Source of the DNA: Sceloporus undulatus
Lineage: Eukaryota; Chordata; Lepidosauria; Squamata; Phrynosomatidae
Assembly (NCBI RefSeq): GCF_019175285.1
Contig: NC_056527.1
Location: 119,348,101 to 119,412,100, forward strand
DNA: 64,000 nt
Direction of reading: 5' to 3'
Each line of letters starts with the position of its first letter. The stretch's first letter is position 1. The notes below the pieces were generated by a model. It was given only the letters and a program-made list of their open reading frames with translations. It had not been told where the DNA came from and made no database searches. This document shows positions 32,812 through 44,574 of this stretch, piece by piece. The translations under genes and the position numbers were made by a program.

Positions 32812-35800
32812 ATGGCGGAGCTGGACCTGCTGGGCTCGATCCTGAGCTCCATGGAGCCTCCGCCGCCGCTGGCAGGAAGAGAGGCCCGGAGGGCGAAGGG
32901 TGGGTCGGAGGGGGGTTCTGCTTGGCTTGGCTGCCCTGGGCCAAGGCTGCGGGCTCCGGGGGCCCCGAGCGGAGCTTAGCTGCAGCCATGGATGGAGCCC
33001 CTGGCCTTGAGCCTTGGCCGACCCTTTCCCTCTCTCCCTTCAGAGCAAACGGCTCAGCTGAAGAAGCTCCAGGAGCAAGAGAAGCGCCAGAAGGCGGAGT
33101 TCCGGAAGAGGGTCGGTTCTGCCGCTGCCTTGGAAGGGAGGCAGGGAGGGCAAGAGAGCAGTCCCGGGCCTGGCCCCCTCCTCCTCCTCCTCACTGGCCG
33201 CCTTTCCCTTCTTCCTCCGCAGATGGAGAAGGAGGTCTCCGACTTCATCCAGGACAGCGGCCAAACCAAGAAGAAGTTCCGGCCCATGAACAAGATCGAG
33301 CGCAGCATCCTGTGAGTCTCCGCCTCCCAGGATCCTGGGGCTCGGCTCCCAAAGGCACTCCTCCCTCCAGACTTGCGGGCTTCCGATCTGCGGATTGGAT
33401 TAATACGTTCTGTCTAGGGATATCTAGGTCCTCCACTGCAACTCTATGGTCAACATTAACTAAAGGTTGCACTGAGAGACCTAGAGATCCCTAGAGAGGA
33501 CACTCTCCTAGGCCTTTGTAGCTCTTCCATCTCAGTTCTATGGTCAGTGTTCTGTCGGACGTTGGCCACAGAGTGCCCTGGAGGACCTAGAGATCCCTAG
33601 GGAGAGGACACTTCCTGGCCTTTGTAGCTCTTCCATCTCAGTTCTAGGTCAGTGTCTGTCGGACTTGGACCACAGAGTTGCTGGAGGACCTAGAGATCCC
33701 TAGGAGGACACTCTCCTAGGCCTTTGTAGCTCTTCCATCTCAGTTCTATGGTCAGTGTCTGTCGGACGTTGGCCACAGAGTTGCCCTGGAGGACCTAGAG
33801 ATCTAGAGAGGGACACTCTCCTAGCCTTTGTGCTCTTCCATCTAGTTCTATGGTCAGTGTCTGTCGGACGTTGGCCACAGAGTTGCCCTGGAGGACCTAG
33901 AGTCCCTAGGGAGGACACTCTCCTGGGCCTTTGTAGCTCTTCCATCTCCGTTCTATGGTCCGTGTCTGTCGGACGTTGCCACAGAGTGCCCTGGAGGACC
34001 TAGAGATCCCTAGGGAGGACACTCTCCTCTGCCTTGTACTCTTCCATCTCATTTCTATGGTCAGTGTTCTGTCGGACGTTGCCACAGAGTTGCCCTGGGG
34101 ACCTAGAGATCCCTAGAGGGACACTCTCCTAGGCCTTTGTAGCTCTTTCATCAGTTTCTCTGTCGTGTCTGTCGGCGTTGGCCACAGAGTTTGCCCTGGG
34201 GACCTAGAGATCCCTAGGGAGGCACTCTCCTGGCCTTTGTAGCTCTTCCATCTCAGTTCTATGGTCAGTGTCTGTCGGACGTGCCACAGAGTTGCCCTGG
34301 AGGACCTAGCGATCCCTAGGGAGGACACCTCTCCTAGCCTTTGTAGCTCTTCATCTCAGTTCTATGGTCAGTGTCTGTCGGACGTTGGCCACAGAGTTGC
34401 CCTGGGACCTAGAGATCCCTAGAGAGGACACTCTCCTGGCCTTTGTAGCTCTTCCATCTCATTCTATGGTCAGTGTCTGTCGGACGTTGGCCCACAGAGT
34501 TGCCCTGGGGACCTGAGATCCTAGAGAGGACACTCTCCTAGGCCTTTTTGCTCTTCCATCTCAGTTCTATGGTCAGTGTCTGTCGGACGTTGGCCACAGA
34601 GTTGCCCTGGAGGACCTAGAGATCCCTAGAGAGGGACACTCTCCTAGGCCTTTGTAGCTCTTCCATCTCAGTTCTATGGTCAGTGTCTGTCGGACGTTGG
34701 CCACAGAGTTGCCCTGGAGGACCTAGAGATCCCTAGGGAGGACACTCTCCTGGCCTTTGTAGCTCTTCCATCTCAGTTCTATGGTCAGTGTCTGTCGGAC
34801 GTTGGCCACAGAGTTGCCCTGGAGGACCTAGGATCCCTAGAGAGGACACTCTCCTAGGCCTTTGTAGCTCTTCCATCTCAGTTCTATGGTCAGTGTCTGT
34901 CGGACGTTGGCCACAGAGTTGCCCTGGAGGACCTAGAGATCCCTAGAGAGGACACTCCCTAGCCTTTGTAGCTCTTCCATCTCGTTCTATGGTCAGTGTC
35001 TGTCGACGTTGGCCAGAGTTGCCCTGGAGGACCTAGAGATCCCTCGGAGGACACTCTCCTAGGCCTTTGTAGTCTTCCATCTCAGTTCTATGGTCTGTCT
35101 GTCGGACGTTGGCACAGCGTTCCCTGGGGGAACTAGAGATCCCTAGAGAGGACACTCTCCTAGGCCTTTGTAGCTCTTCCATCTCAGTTTCTATGGTCAG
35201 TGTCTGTCGGACGTTGGCCACAGAGTTGCCCTGGAGGACCCTAGAGATCCCTAGAGAGGACACTCTCCTAGGCCTTTGTAGCTCTTCCATCTCAGTTCTC
35301 TGGTCAGTGTCTGTCGGCGTTGGCCACAGGTTGCCCGGAGGACCTAGAGATCCCTAGAGAGGACACTCTCCTAGGCCTTTGTAGCTCTTCCATCTCAGTT
35401 CTATGGTCAGTGTTCTGTCGGACGTTGGCCACAAGAGTTGCCCTGGGGACCTAGAGATCCCTAGGAGGACACTCTCCGAGGCCTTTGTAGCTCTTCCATC
35501 TCAGTTCTATGGTCAGTGTCTGTCGACGTTGGCCACAGAGTTGCCCTGGAGGACCTAGAGATCCCTAGGGAGGACACTCTCCTGGGCCTTGTAGCTCTTC
35601 CATCTCAGTTCTTGGTCAGTGTTTGTCGGACGTTGGCCACAGAGTTGCCCTGGAGGACCTAGAGATCCCTAGAGGGACACTCTCCTAGGCCTTGTAGCTC
35701 TTCCATCTCAGTTCTATGGTCCAGTGTCTTTCGGACGTTGCCACAGAGTTGCCGGGGACCTAGAGTCCCTAGAGAGGACACTCTCCTAGGCCTTTGTCTC

Positions 35801-38800
35801 TTCCATCTCAGTTCTATGGTCAGTGTTGTCGGACGTTGGCCACAGAGTTGCCCTGGAGGACCTAGAGATCCCTAGAGGAGGACACTCTCCTAGGCCTTTG
35901 TAGCTCTTCCATCTCAGTTCTATGGTCAGTGTCTGTCGGACGTTGGCCACAGAGTTGCCCTGGAGGACCTAGAGATCCCTAGGAGGCACTCTCCTGGCCT
36001 TTGTAGCTCTTCCATCTCAGTTCTATGGTCAGTGTGTGTCTGTCGGACGTTGGCCACAGAGTTGCCCTGGGGGACCTAGAGATCCCTAGAGAGGACACTC
36101 TCCTAGCCTTTGTAGCTCTTCCATCTCAGTTCTATGGTCAGTGTCTGTCGGACGTTGGCCCACAGAGTTGCCCTGGGGACTAGAGATCCCTAGAAGGACA
36201 CTCTCCTAGGCCTTTGTAGCTCTTCCATCTCAGTTCTATTCAGTGTCTGTCGGACGTTGGCCACAGAGTTGCCCTGGGGACCTGTAGATCCCTAGGGAGG
36301 ACACTATCCTAGGCCTTGTTAGCTCTTCCATCTCAGTTCTATGGTCCAGTGTCTGTCGGACGTTGGCCACACGAGTTGCCCTGGAGGACCTAGAGATCCC
36401 TAGAGAGACACTCTCCTGGCCTTTGTAGCTCTTCCATCTCAGTTCTATGGTCAGTGTCTGTCGGACGTTGGCCACAGAGTTGCCCTGGGGACCCTAGAGA
36501 TCCCTAGGAGGGACACTCTCTAGGCCTTTGTAGCTCTTCCATCTCAGTTCTCTGGTCAGTGTCTGTCGGACGTTTGCCACAGAGTTGCCCTGGAGGACCT
36601 AGAGATCCCTAGGGAGGAACACTCTCCTAGGCCTTTGTAGCTCTTCCATCTCCAGTTCTATGGTCAGTGTCTGTCGGACGTTGGCCACAGAGTTTGCCTG
36701 GAGGACCTAGAGATCCCTAGAGAGGACACTCTCCTAGGCCTTTGTAGCTCTTCCCTCTCAGTTCTATGGTCAGTGTCTGTCGGACGTGGCCACAGGAGTT
36801 GCCCTGGAGGACCTAGAATCCCTAGGAGAGGAACCACTCTCCTAGGCTCTTTGTAGCTCTTCCTCTCAGTTCTATGGTCAGTGTCTGTCGGACGTTGGCA
36901 CACAGAGTTGCCCTGGAGGACCAGAATCCCTAGAGGAACACTCTCCTCAGCCTTTGAGCTCTTCCATTCAGGTTCTATGGTCAGTGTCTGTCGGACGTGG
37001 CCAACAGAGTTGCCCTGGGGGACCTAGAGATCCCTAGAGGAGGACACTCCTAGGCCTTGTAGCTCTTCCAATCTCAGTTCTATGGTTCAGGTCTGTGGAC
37101 GTTTGGCCACAGAGTTGCCCTGGAGGACCTAGAGGAGATCCCTAGAGGACATCTCCTAGGCCTTTTAGCTTCTCCATCTCAGTTCTATGGTCGGTCTGTC
37201 GGACGTTGGCCACAGAGTGCCCGAGAGGACCTAGAGATCCCTAGAGAGGACACTTCCTAGCGCCTTTGTAGCTCTTCCATCTCATTCTATGCGTCAGTGT
37301 CTGTCAGACGTTGGCCACAGATTTGCCCCTGGGGGACCTAGAGATCCCTAGAGCGGACACTCTCCTAGGCCTATTGTAGCTCTTCCATCTCAGTTCTATG
37401 GTCAGTGTCGTCAGACGTTGGCCACAGAGTTTGCCCTGGGGACCTAGAGATCCCTAGAGAGGACACTCTCCTAGGCCTTTGTAGCTCTTCCATCTCATAG
37501 TTCTATGGTTCAGTGTCTGTCGGAGTTGGGCCACAGAGTTTGCGGACCTAGAGATCCCTAGAGAGGTGTCCTCTCAGGTAAAAACATGATGTTTTTGTTA
37601 TTTGCAATTTTCCCCAAATTAATGGGGGTCATTTGCCCCTAAACCTAGCAAATATAGAAGGACAAGTGTATATATACAGTCAGCCCTCTCTTTTCACAGG
37701 GGATCCGTTCCAGACACACACCTCTGCGGAAACAGAGACTTGCAGATATTGAAGCTCCATAGGCTTCAATGGGGGCATGTGTCCACAAGCAGCCATAGGT
37801 CCATACCCCATGTTAATCCCCTCCGTTTTCTCCTCATGAGTAAGCAATGGTGACAGGTCTGAGGTCCATGAAAACAGAGGGGCAACTCTGTGTGTGTGTG
37901 TAAAACACAGAACGATGGATGCAAGCTCCAGGAGAAGAGATGCCACCTTAACATCAGGAGCTCCCTGAGAGTAAGGGCTGTTGGACAGTGGACCAAAATC
38001 CCTCCAATAATTTGGTGGAGTCTCCTCCTTTGGAAGTGCTTAAAGAGAGGCTGGGTTGGGGATGGTTTGATTGTGAGTTCCTGCATGGCCCTTCTTAGGG
38101 TCTTTTCCTAGTCTATGATTCTATGAAATACACATAGACATATGCAGCTGGCCTTTTTCCAACACTGAAGTTCACAAAACAGATATAAATACAAATGTAT
38201 TCTACAAAACACACTAGAGTGCTTGAACTCCCCAAGAGGAGGGTCTCAGACATTAAAGCTGTTTCAGACTCTCTCCGTGGCGTCTTCAAGCGCTTGAAAG
38301 CCTTTGTTGTTGTTGCTGTTGGGTGCCTTCAAGTTGTTTCCAACTTAGAAACCTAGAGTTGGAAGAGATCCCAAAAAGACCCTGATCCAGTCCAACGCCC
38401 TTCTTCTGCCATGCAGGAACTCTCCATCAAAGCATTCCCAAGAGATGACCATCCAGCCTCTGCTTAAAGCCCTCAGAGGAAGGAGACTCAAAGGCAGCAT
38501 CTTCCACTGTCCAACAGCCCTTACTGTCAGGAAGTTTTCCTGGAGCTTGCATCCATCGTTCTGGGTCCTGTTCTCTGGAGCAGCAGAAAACAAGTTTGCT
38601 CGCAACAGTTAAGAAACCATCAAATCAACAATTGTGTTAAAAAGGAGAGACAGTGTGGTGTAGTGGTCTGAGCACTGGACTAGGACTCTGGAAACCTTGG
38701 TTTGAATCTTTGTTTGGCCATGAAAATCCATTAGATGACCTTGGGCAAGTTACATTCTCTCAGACTCAGAGAAAGGCAAATGCAAACTCCCTCTGAACCT

Positions 38801-41800
38801 CATGATAGGTTCACCTTTGTGTCTCCATAAGCTGGAAAGGTTTTGAAGGCACACAACAACAACAAATCATTCTCAGCAGCATTTTCTAATTAATGCTTTT
38901 CTGTTGTTGTTATCTTTATTTCTGACTCGCTTCCCCCCCAAATCGGGGGCTGCTGCTTTAATTGTCATGGCTCCATCCTATAGAAACATGGGGTTTCCAT
39001 CTTGTTGTGGCACCAGAAGGCTAAATGTCTCACAAAGTACACATCCCAGATTTCTGAAAAGCAGAGCGGCTGCTTCCAAATGGCTCCTGAGGCAGGGCCT
39101 GGCCCTCAAGCTGATCGAAGCATTGCACAACAAAAAGCAGCCTTGGGCCAGGGCAGTTAAAGCGGTGTCAAATTGCATTAGTTCTGCAGTGTAGATGCAG
39201 CCTGGGTCTAAGGGCTTACATCTTAAACTGATTGCAATACAGTTAAGGGTCACCTTGAGTACTGGTTTTGGGGAAAGGGCAAGATGTAGCGGTTATAAAA
39301 AGAAGCAAAAAACGCATATTAAGAATGTGATTATTTGTATGAGGAAAGATCTCTAAGGCGGTCTGTTGCTGGCCACTCCATTGGCTTTGGAAAGTTACCT
39401 TGTTGGTCCGTAACGCCCAGCTTCCACTTTGTCCATCTGGCTGACCCTGGAGTTGTTCTGTGCAAAGTACCTTTTCTAGTCCTTTTGGCACTTGATGAAG
39501 TTCAGGGTTGCTCTTGCTGCTTCTTGCATGAAAGGCTGCGTTCTCCACCTTCCATTGTGACTTTTCCTTTCAGGCACGACGTGGTGGAAGTGGCCGGCCT
39601 CACCTCCTTCTCCTTTGGCGAGGAAGAGGAGTCGCGATACGTCATGATTTTTAAGAAGGCAAGTGGGAGGGAGGTCTGGATGAGGCTCTGCCCTAGTCCC
39701 CTTTCCAGGAGTCTGGCCAGATTTCTAGCCTGCAGCTCCCACTTTTGAGCCGCTCTTCTTTTCCTAGGAGTTTGCCCCGTCGGATGAGGAGCTGGAGGCC
39801 TATCGCCGGGGAGAAGAGTGGGACCCACAGCAGGCCGAAGAGAAGCGGAGGCTGAAGGTGAGCCATCTTCCTTTTGAGGGGGAAGGGGGTCGCAACTGGC
39901 AAGAGTCTGGGGTCTCATTGAAAGCCAGCGCGACGAATATATGGAGACTTACTCAATTACCGTTAGTTGTAAACTTGAGCTGAAACTTTCTTGTTTTCTA
40001 AACATTTGGTGCAAAGCCAGCATAGTGCAGTGGCCTGATAGTTGGACTGGGGCTCTGAAGAGCCAGGGTTCAAATCCTCTTTCAGGCAAGAAAAACCTCT
40101 GAGTGACCTTAGGCAAGTCCCACTCTCTCAGCCTGAGAGCAAACACCTCCGAAGGCATCTTCCTTCAAAAACCCCTTGGCATCTCTGCTTTACACTTGCC
40201 AGGTGCCCAAAATAACTTGAAGAATAACAATAATATAGTTAATTGTATCCCGCATCTCCCGTTTGAGGATCAAGGCGGCACACAACGTCATCAACAACAA
40301 CAGCTTCCCCTAAGACACCCCCTCCCTTTTTAAAAAATGGTTCTTTAACATCATTGAAAGCCTCTCGGAGGGCCACTGGGACAGCTTTGCTGTGCTTTCA
40401 GTCCCAGCCGTGGAACTCCTTCCAGCAAGAAGGGCACTTGGGTTGTCTGCCTGCCGCCAGGGAAAGGCCTTTTCATCTTGGCAGGCTCTTGGTTTTTAAA
40501 CCTTGTGGTGGAAGAGTGCTTTCAGTGTTTTTATGTACTTCATTATGTTTTCAGCATAGTTGGTATTGTTTTAACTGTGCCCTTTTTAGTAGAATTGTTG
40601 GTGTAATCATTTCTTAACTTTTGGAAAGTAAGATTTTAGCTGAACTTTGTTTGCATCCTGTGCTGCAGAAAGGATGAAGTATTAATGAAAGGGTTTGCAG
40701 GCTTGTTTTAAGTCCAAGTGAGGCCATGGGAGCGGGGCTTCACATGGCCTGGGGGTTTGGGGGGGAAGGGGGTTAAAAGATTTGGAGTCCTTTGGCATCC
40801 CAGGGAGAGGGCTGCAAATTCAGCTTTGGGGTGCATGTCATCCCTGGGCTGCTCTCTCAGCTTGATCTGAGCAGGTGAGTGTTTAGAAACTGAGAAGCCA
40901 GAAAAGAGCTGCCAGGACATCTGCTTGCTAACATTGTTCAGAACTGACACGCCTTTGAGAGTGTCAGATGTGTTCCCAAGATGTATAGGTACTGGGTCAT
41001 TCCATAAAGAGATGAACACCTCCCTCATTGCAGCCCCTTAACCTCTTCAGGACACATGAAAGGCTGTTCACAAAGGTCATGGTTTCCAGATCTCTCCTTC
41101 ATCCCTCCTCACTATGAGGGAAGATGAGGTGCCTTCAGTGACTGGAATGGGGACTTTTCTTTGCCCTTTCCTGAGCAACCTCACAATCCCTGCCCATCCA
41201 CACCCCTTTTTCTGCCCAAAGGAGCTGGCTCAGAGGGAGGCAGAAGAGGACGCTCGGAAGGGGCCCACAGTGGTCAACCCCAACACGGACTACAAGGACA
41301 AGTACAGCCACCTCATTGGCAAAGTGGCCGCCAAGGATGCTGCCCACGCTATGGAGGCCAACAAGGCCTATGGCTGTGGTGAGTCCACATACCAGTGAGC
41401 GCCTGGCAGAGTTTGGGGTTGGGCAAGGGAGACACTTATTTTATCCGTGTTTTAGAGCATTTGTATCTCACCCTATTGTTTCAGAGGGTACAAGGAAAAC
41501 AGATTTGAAGTGTTTAAAACAATTAAAATGATTTCGAACTAACAAAACATGTTAAGCTATTCAGTAAGCTAAAATATTTTAAACCATGTCTGGGTGTTGT
41601 GGAATAGATTGTTAGCTTCCAAACAGTTCTGTTTTTACCCGATGCTGAAATGAAGCTAGCATTAGTTGATGCCAGTGAGGCATTCCACAAACCGGGTGCC
41701 ACCTCTGAGAAGGCTCTGAGCCCCTGTCTTCCCTGTCCTGCTGTGGGAAGAGGCCAGAGTCCCTATGGAGGGAGACCAGGAGGGGTGGCTCTCAGGCTCT

Positions 41801-42275
41801 TCCAGTGTCCCGGTCCAGCCCTAATGGGGGTTTCCAAATGACACCCGTTGAGGTTATGGGTGGTTTTTCACCTCCTGTATGCCCCCCATTCTCAAAAGTT
41901 GAAAGTCCTCTCCCAAGAAATAGTTACTGGCAATAAGACCTTCAGGCTGAACTATGGCATCTGGGTGCCACCACCACTGGCACACAGCCCCCAGTAACTG
42001 CTCTGAAATTGAACTTGGCCCCCAGGGACCTGAAGGAGGCCCTCCATGTTGCTTCTGAGCTGCCTGTGTTCTCAGGGTGGGGAGCACCCTTCATAGCAGA
42101 GTCCCAAAAGGCTTGGCTTCTGTTCTTTCTCCCAATAGTTCCTGTTGCCAACAAGCGGGACACGCGCTCCATCGAAGAGGCCATGAATGAGATCCGTGCA
42201 AAGAAGCGGCTGCGCCAGAGCGAGGATGAGGGCGCCAATCTGCCCCCCAGCAGCAGCACCCGCAGCAACTCGTAG
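32812..42275 (+). CDS. SPAG7: SPAG7, R3H-domain nuclear protein
   Basis: Sperm-associated antigen 7, a small R3H-domain protein expected to bind single-stranded nucleic acid in the nucleus. Seven coding exons are seen: 32812-32899, 33044-33111, 33223-33311, 39574-39658, 39768-39857, 41222-41378 and 42139-42275. They total 714 bases, or 237 residues; the human protein is 227. The start is [15 protein letters not shown], the ATG closest to the family N-terminus. A lysine- and glutamate-rich helix follows, then the R3H domain over exons 3-4 ([15 protein letters not shown], carrying the R-x3-H signature), then [20 protein letters not shown]. The conserved tail is [20 protein letters not shown] with a basic KKRLRQ end. 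All phases agree. Intron 4 uses a GC donor (39659-39660). Intron 3 holds a large tandem array. The gene is convergent with ENO3, as in mammals. Confidence 0.97.
33476..37566. repeat. Tandem array, about 39 copies of a ~106 bp unit
   Basis: The array lies inside SPAG7 intron 3. Each unit reads roughly GGAGGACCTAGAGATCCCTA, then a near-palindrome CTAGAGAG-GACA-CTCTCCTAG, then TTTGTAGCTCTTCCATCTCA, a GGTCAGTGTCTGTCGGACGT segment and GGCCACAGAGTTGCCCT. I counted about 39 occurrences of the CTTCCATCT block or its variants. Copies differ mostly by single-base gains and losses and rarely by substitutions. A diverged partial unit at about 33416-33475 precedes the array and a partial unit ends it. The apparent short reading frames here have no meaning. 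Confidence 0.95.
37677..37890. mobile_element. Tigger-like MITE
   Basis: The left end CAGTCAGCCCTCTCTTTTCA follows TA. The right end, reverse-complemented, is CAGAGTTGCCCCTCTGTTTT. The right flank is a (TG)n run, so the TA duplication cannot be confirmed. It lies just beyond the tandem array in SPAG7 intron 3. Confidence 0.5.
37905..38130 (+). mobile_element. CR1 3' fragment
   Basis: Read on the plus strand: GGATGCAAGCTCCAGGAGAA, CACCTTAACATCAGGAGCTC, then TCCTGCATGG and CTATGATTCTATG. This is the CR1 C-terminal region and tail, diverged. Confidence 0.75.
38345..38610 (-). mobile_element. CR1 3' fragment
   Basis: The minus strand encodes [17 protein letters not shown] and [10 protein letters not shown], decayed CR1 C-terminal sequence. 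It abuts a 44-base SINE tail at 38301-38344. Confidence 0.75.
38645..38872 (+). mobile_element. tRNA-derived SINE
   Basis: Starts GTGTGGTGTAGTGGTCTGAG (A-box region) and contains a B-box-like GGTTTGAATCT, the block TGACCTTGGGCAAGT and the end GAAGGCACACAACAACAAC. It is the fullest SINE copy in the window and lies in SPAG7 intron 3. Confidence 0.75.
38945..39210. mobile_element. Palindromic MITE copy
   Basis: Opens with TTTAATTGTCATGGCTCCAT and closes with GCAGTTAAAGCGGTGTCAAA, TTGCATTAGTTCTGCAGTG and TAGATGCAGCC, the imperfect inverted arms of the same dispersed family. Confidence 0.5.
39659..39660 (+). other. SPAG7: Non-canonical GC splice donor, SPAG7 intron 4
   Basis: Exon 39574-39658 ends AAGAAG and the intron begins GCAAGT. 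The following acceptor TTCCTAG precedes GAGTTTGCC at 39768. Protein conservation ([14 protein letters not shown]) places the junction exactly here, and no GT is available. It fits the GC-AG class, which has a strong consensus around the donor. Confidence 0.88.
40012..40215 (+). mobile_element. tRNA-derived SINE, diverged
   Basis: Contains GCATAGTGCAGTGGCCTGAT and GGACTGGGGCTCTGAAGAGC, a B-box-like GGTTCAAATCC, then TGACCTTAGGCAAGTCCCAC. It lies in SPAG7 intron 5. Confidence 0.6.
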
Positions 42276-43485
42276 GACTCTGGTTTGCCATGGGGGGGGG
42301 CCTCATGCCGCCTGGGTGCTTGCGACTAATTCAGGGAAATTTCCTCTCCAGGACAGAGGCTGTTATTTGTGAGTTGTGTTTTGAGGTGCTCCAGAGTGGA
42401 TTGGGGGGGGCTAAGGGAGAGGCTGCTGAGGCCCCTTTCCTCCCCCCTTTCCTCCCCTCCCTTTCGGTTATTTAACGCCCAGCCTAGGATTGCATTTTAA
42501 TATTGCCATAGGAGGGGGCTTTTAAAAAAAGTTACTGCGCCTGAGCCAGGGTGGGACCTCGCATTGCGGGGCTCTGTGGGTATCTGTGGACAGGCTTTGA
42601 GAGGATGGACTGGGAAATAAAGAGTAACTGTGCCCCTCCCCAAAGGCTTCCCTGGCATATTGTTCAGCCCCTCCTGCCAACAGAAGCTGCCACTTCAGAC
42701 CCACAGAGGTGGTCCAGTGGTGGGGTTTGTGTTACAGGCCCTGCAACCTCTTCCTCCCCTCCCACCGAAAAGTCTTAGTGCATTGCCCCCCCCCCCCCAG
42801 AGTTATAAGATAGACCTGGCTGTGGTCTCACATGGGTCCACTGGGGGGAGCTGTGCCCATTGGCGCCCTCCTGCGCATGTCTTTCTGCCGCCAGAGGGAG
42901 AAATCAGCGGGAGACTCAGTGGCTGGACTGCCTCCTTGGCTCTTGGGGTCACTGTTGCCCAGCTCCTCTGTCTGTCAATGGCATTGGCAAATGGTGGCAG
43001 TATTACTGCACTGTCCAGAATCCCCAGGCAGCATGACCAGCAACCATGCTGGCTGGCTGATTCTGGGAGTCCCAAAAAGGCCCCTGCCACAGAGAAGGGG
43101 CCCTCTTACCCCTTGCAAGGAAAACTTGTTGTGGCAAAGGGATGGTCTTGGCTGCATTGGGATGGCGAGGGGGATCCCTTTGTCCCCAATGGGACGGACC
43201 CTAGCTTTGGGAGGCTGCAGGGAGAGCGTGGCCAAGTCTCCTTCTGCTCTTGGCCAATGTTCCTGGCAAGGTTTCCTTGTGAAGTGTGTAAATAGATGGG
43301 GAGTTTCGTCCTGCCCTCTTGCTGGGTCTCAGCTGTGGGGAGGGCTGCTGCCCCCATTGTACTCCCCTTGTACTTCATCTTTCTGTGATGTCAGATTGTA
43401 AATTCTTCTGGGGGGAACTGGGGAGAAGAGGGCAAAGTGTGTGTTTGTGTCACCCATTAAACGCCTGTTTTGAGTGCAGCTTTGT
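42276..43485 (+). other. SPAG7: SPAG7 3' UTR with two poly(A) signals
   Basis: A proximal AATAAA lies at 42616-42621. A distal ATTAAA at 43456-43461 is followed by a TGTGTCTGTCTC stretch, a good downstream GU-rich element. Two 3' UTR lengths, about 360 and 1200 bases, are therefore possible. No other gene is seen here. Confidence 0.6.
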
Positions 43486-43744
43486 GTCTGTCTCTTATGC
43501 TTTCAGGAGCAAGAACTGGGTTTGTGACTCATTTTAAGCTCAAGAAAAATAAGGGTAGGAAAGAGACAAGCGAGGGGAGGCTTTGATGGTTTTGGTACTG
43601 CTAGAAATTGGGCAAGATATCCTGATAAAATTAATCCCACAGCTGACCATTGGTGGCACTTGGTGCTGCCACGAAAGGGGGCTCTGACCTCAAGAGAGGG
43701 CTGTCTGGGTGACAGCAGAAGCAGGAGATCCTTGCTCTTGGCTG

Positions 43745-44035
43745 TTCCATCCTCAATATGACATCCCTTCATATACTTAAACAGGACTCTCATATCACCT
43801 CTCAACCTTCTCTTCTCCAGGCTAAACATACCCAGCTCCCTAAGTCATTCCTCATAGGGCTTCATAGTTTCCAGACCACCATTTTAGTCGCCCTCCTTTG
43901 GACACGCTCCAGTTTCTCAATGTCCTTTTTGAATTGTAGGGCCCAGAACTGGACTAAGTATTATTCCAGGTGGGGCCTGACCAAAGCAGAATAGAGGGGC
44001 ACTATTACTTCCCTTGATCTAGTCCATGTCTCTTA
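43745..44035 (-). mobile_element. CR1 fragment
   Basis: The minus strand reads CR1 C-terminal sequence (RRLRGDMRVLFKYMKGCHIE), with further frame breaks upstream. It lies between the convergent 3' ends of SPAG7 and ENO3. Confidence 0.75.
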
Positions 44036-44104
44036 GGAAGCAGGAGTAGTTGATGGCAGGAGTTATTAAACTCTGAAGGTGGTGGACTTCCCTTCGCAGG
44101 TTTC

Positions 44105-44220
44105 ATAAGCAGGTTGGCTGAGCCCCTTTTCAGATGGCTTTGCTTGTGTATTCCGACATGGCAGGGGGTTGGACTGAATGGCCCTTGGGGGTGCCTTCCA
44201 ACTCCATGATTCTGCTTGTG
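44105..44220 (+). mobile_element. CR1 3' tail fragment
   Basis: GACATGGCAGGGGGTTGGAC, TGAATGGCCCTTGGGGGTGC and CAACTCCATGATTCTGC form a decayed CR1 3' end. Confidence 0.65.
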
Positions 44221-44574
44221 ACAGTGTAATAGACTCCCTAGGAAGGTCTTTAAAGAGAGGATGGATCCCCACTCTTAGGGGTGCTTTTGCTGAGGTGCCA
44301 GCAGTGGCAGAAGGGGGTTGGACTAGTTTGCTCTTAGGATCCCTCCTGCTCTGTGGCTCCATGCAGGACTCCTTCCACACATGCATGACTTTCTGAGGTC
44401 TGAAGCTGTCCCTGTCTGGTTCTCTGAAAGTGAGGACAAGAGCAGGCACTGCTGGCCTTTGTGGGCCTTTTAGAGGGTGGTGGAGGCAACGGCGCCCGGT
44501 GGCAGAGATGGGGACACTGCAGCTGCGCTCACCCCACGCCCTGCACTAAAGGTAACAGGAGACACAAAGGGAGG

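Larger units (their letters stand above)
32340..33330 (+). promoter_or_regulatory. SPAG7: CpG-rich SPAG7 promoter
   Basis: CpG becomes frequent from about 32340 through the first three exons, in contrast to the flanks. Two perfect cyclic-AMP response elements (TGACGTCA) lie at 32437-32444 and 32750-32757. No TATA box is evident. The start codon sits inside AAAATGGCGGA, a YY1-type motif common at housekeeping starts. TATA-less, CpG-rich and CRE-bearing suggests broad expression; factor binding is inference. Confidence 0.7.

Noticed and set aside
33312-39573. Short repeated reading frames in SPAG7 intron 3
   Set aside because: They are periodic copies of the tandem unit in random frames, with no start-context or conservation.
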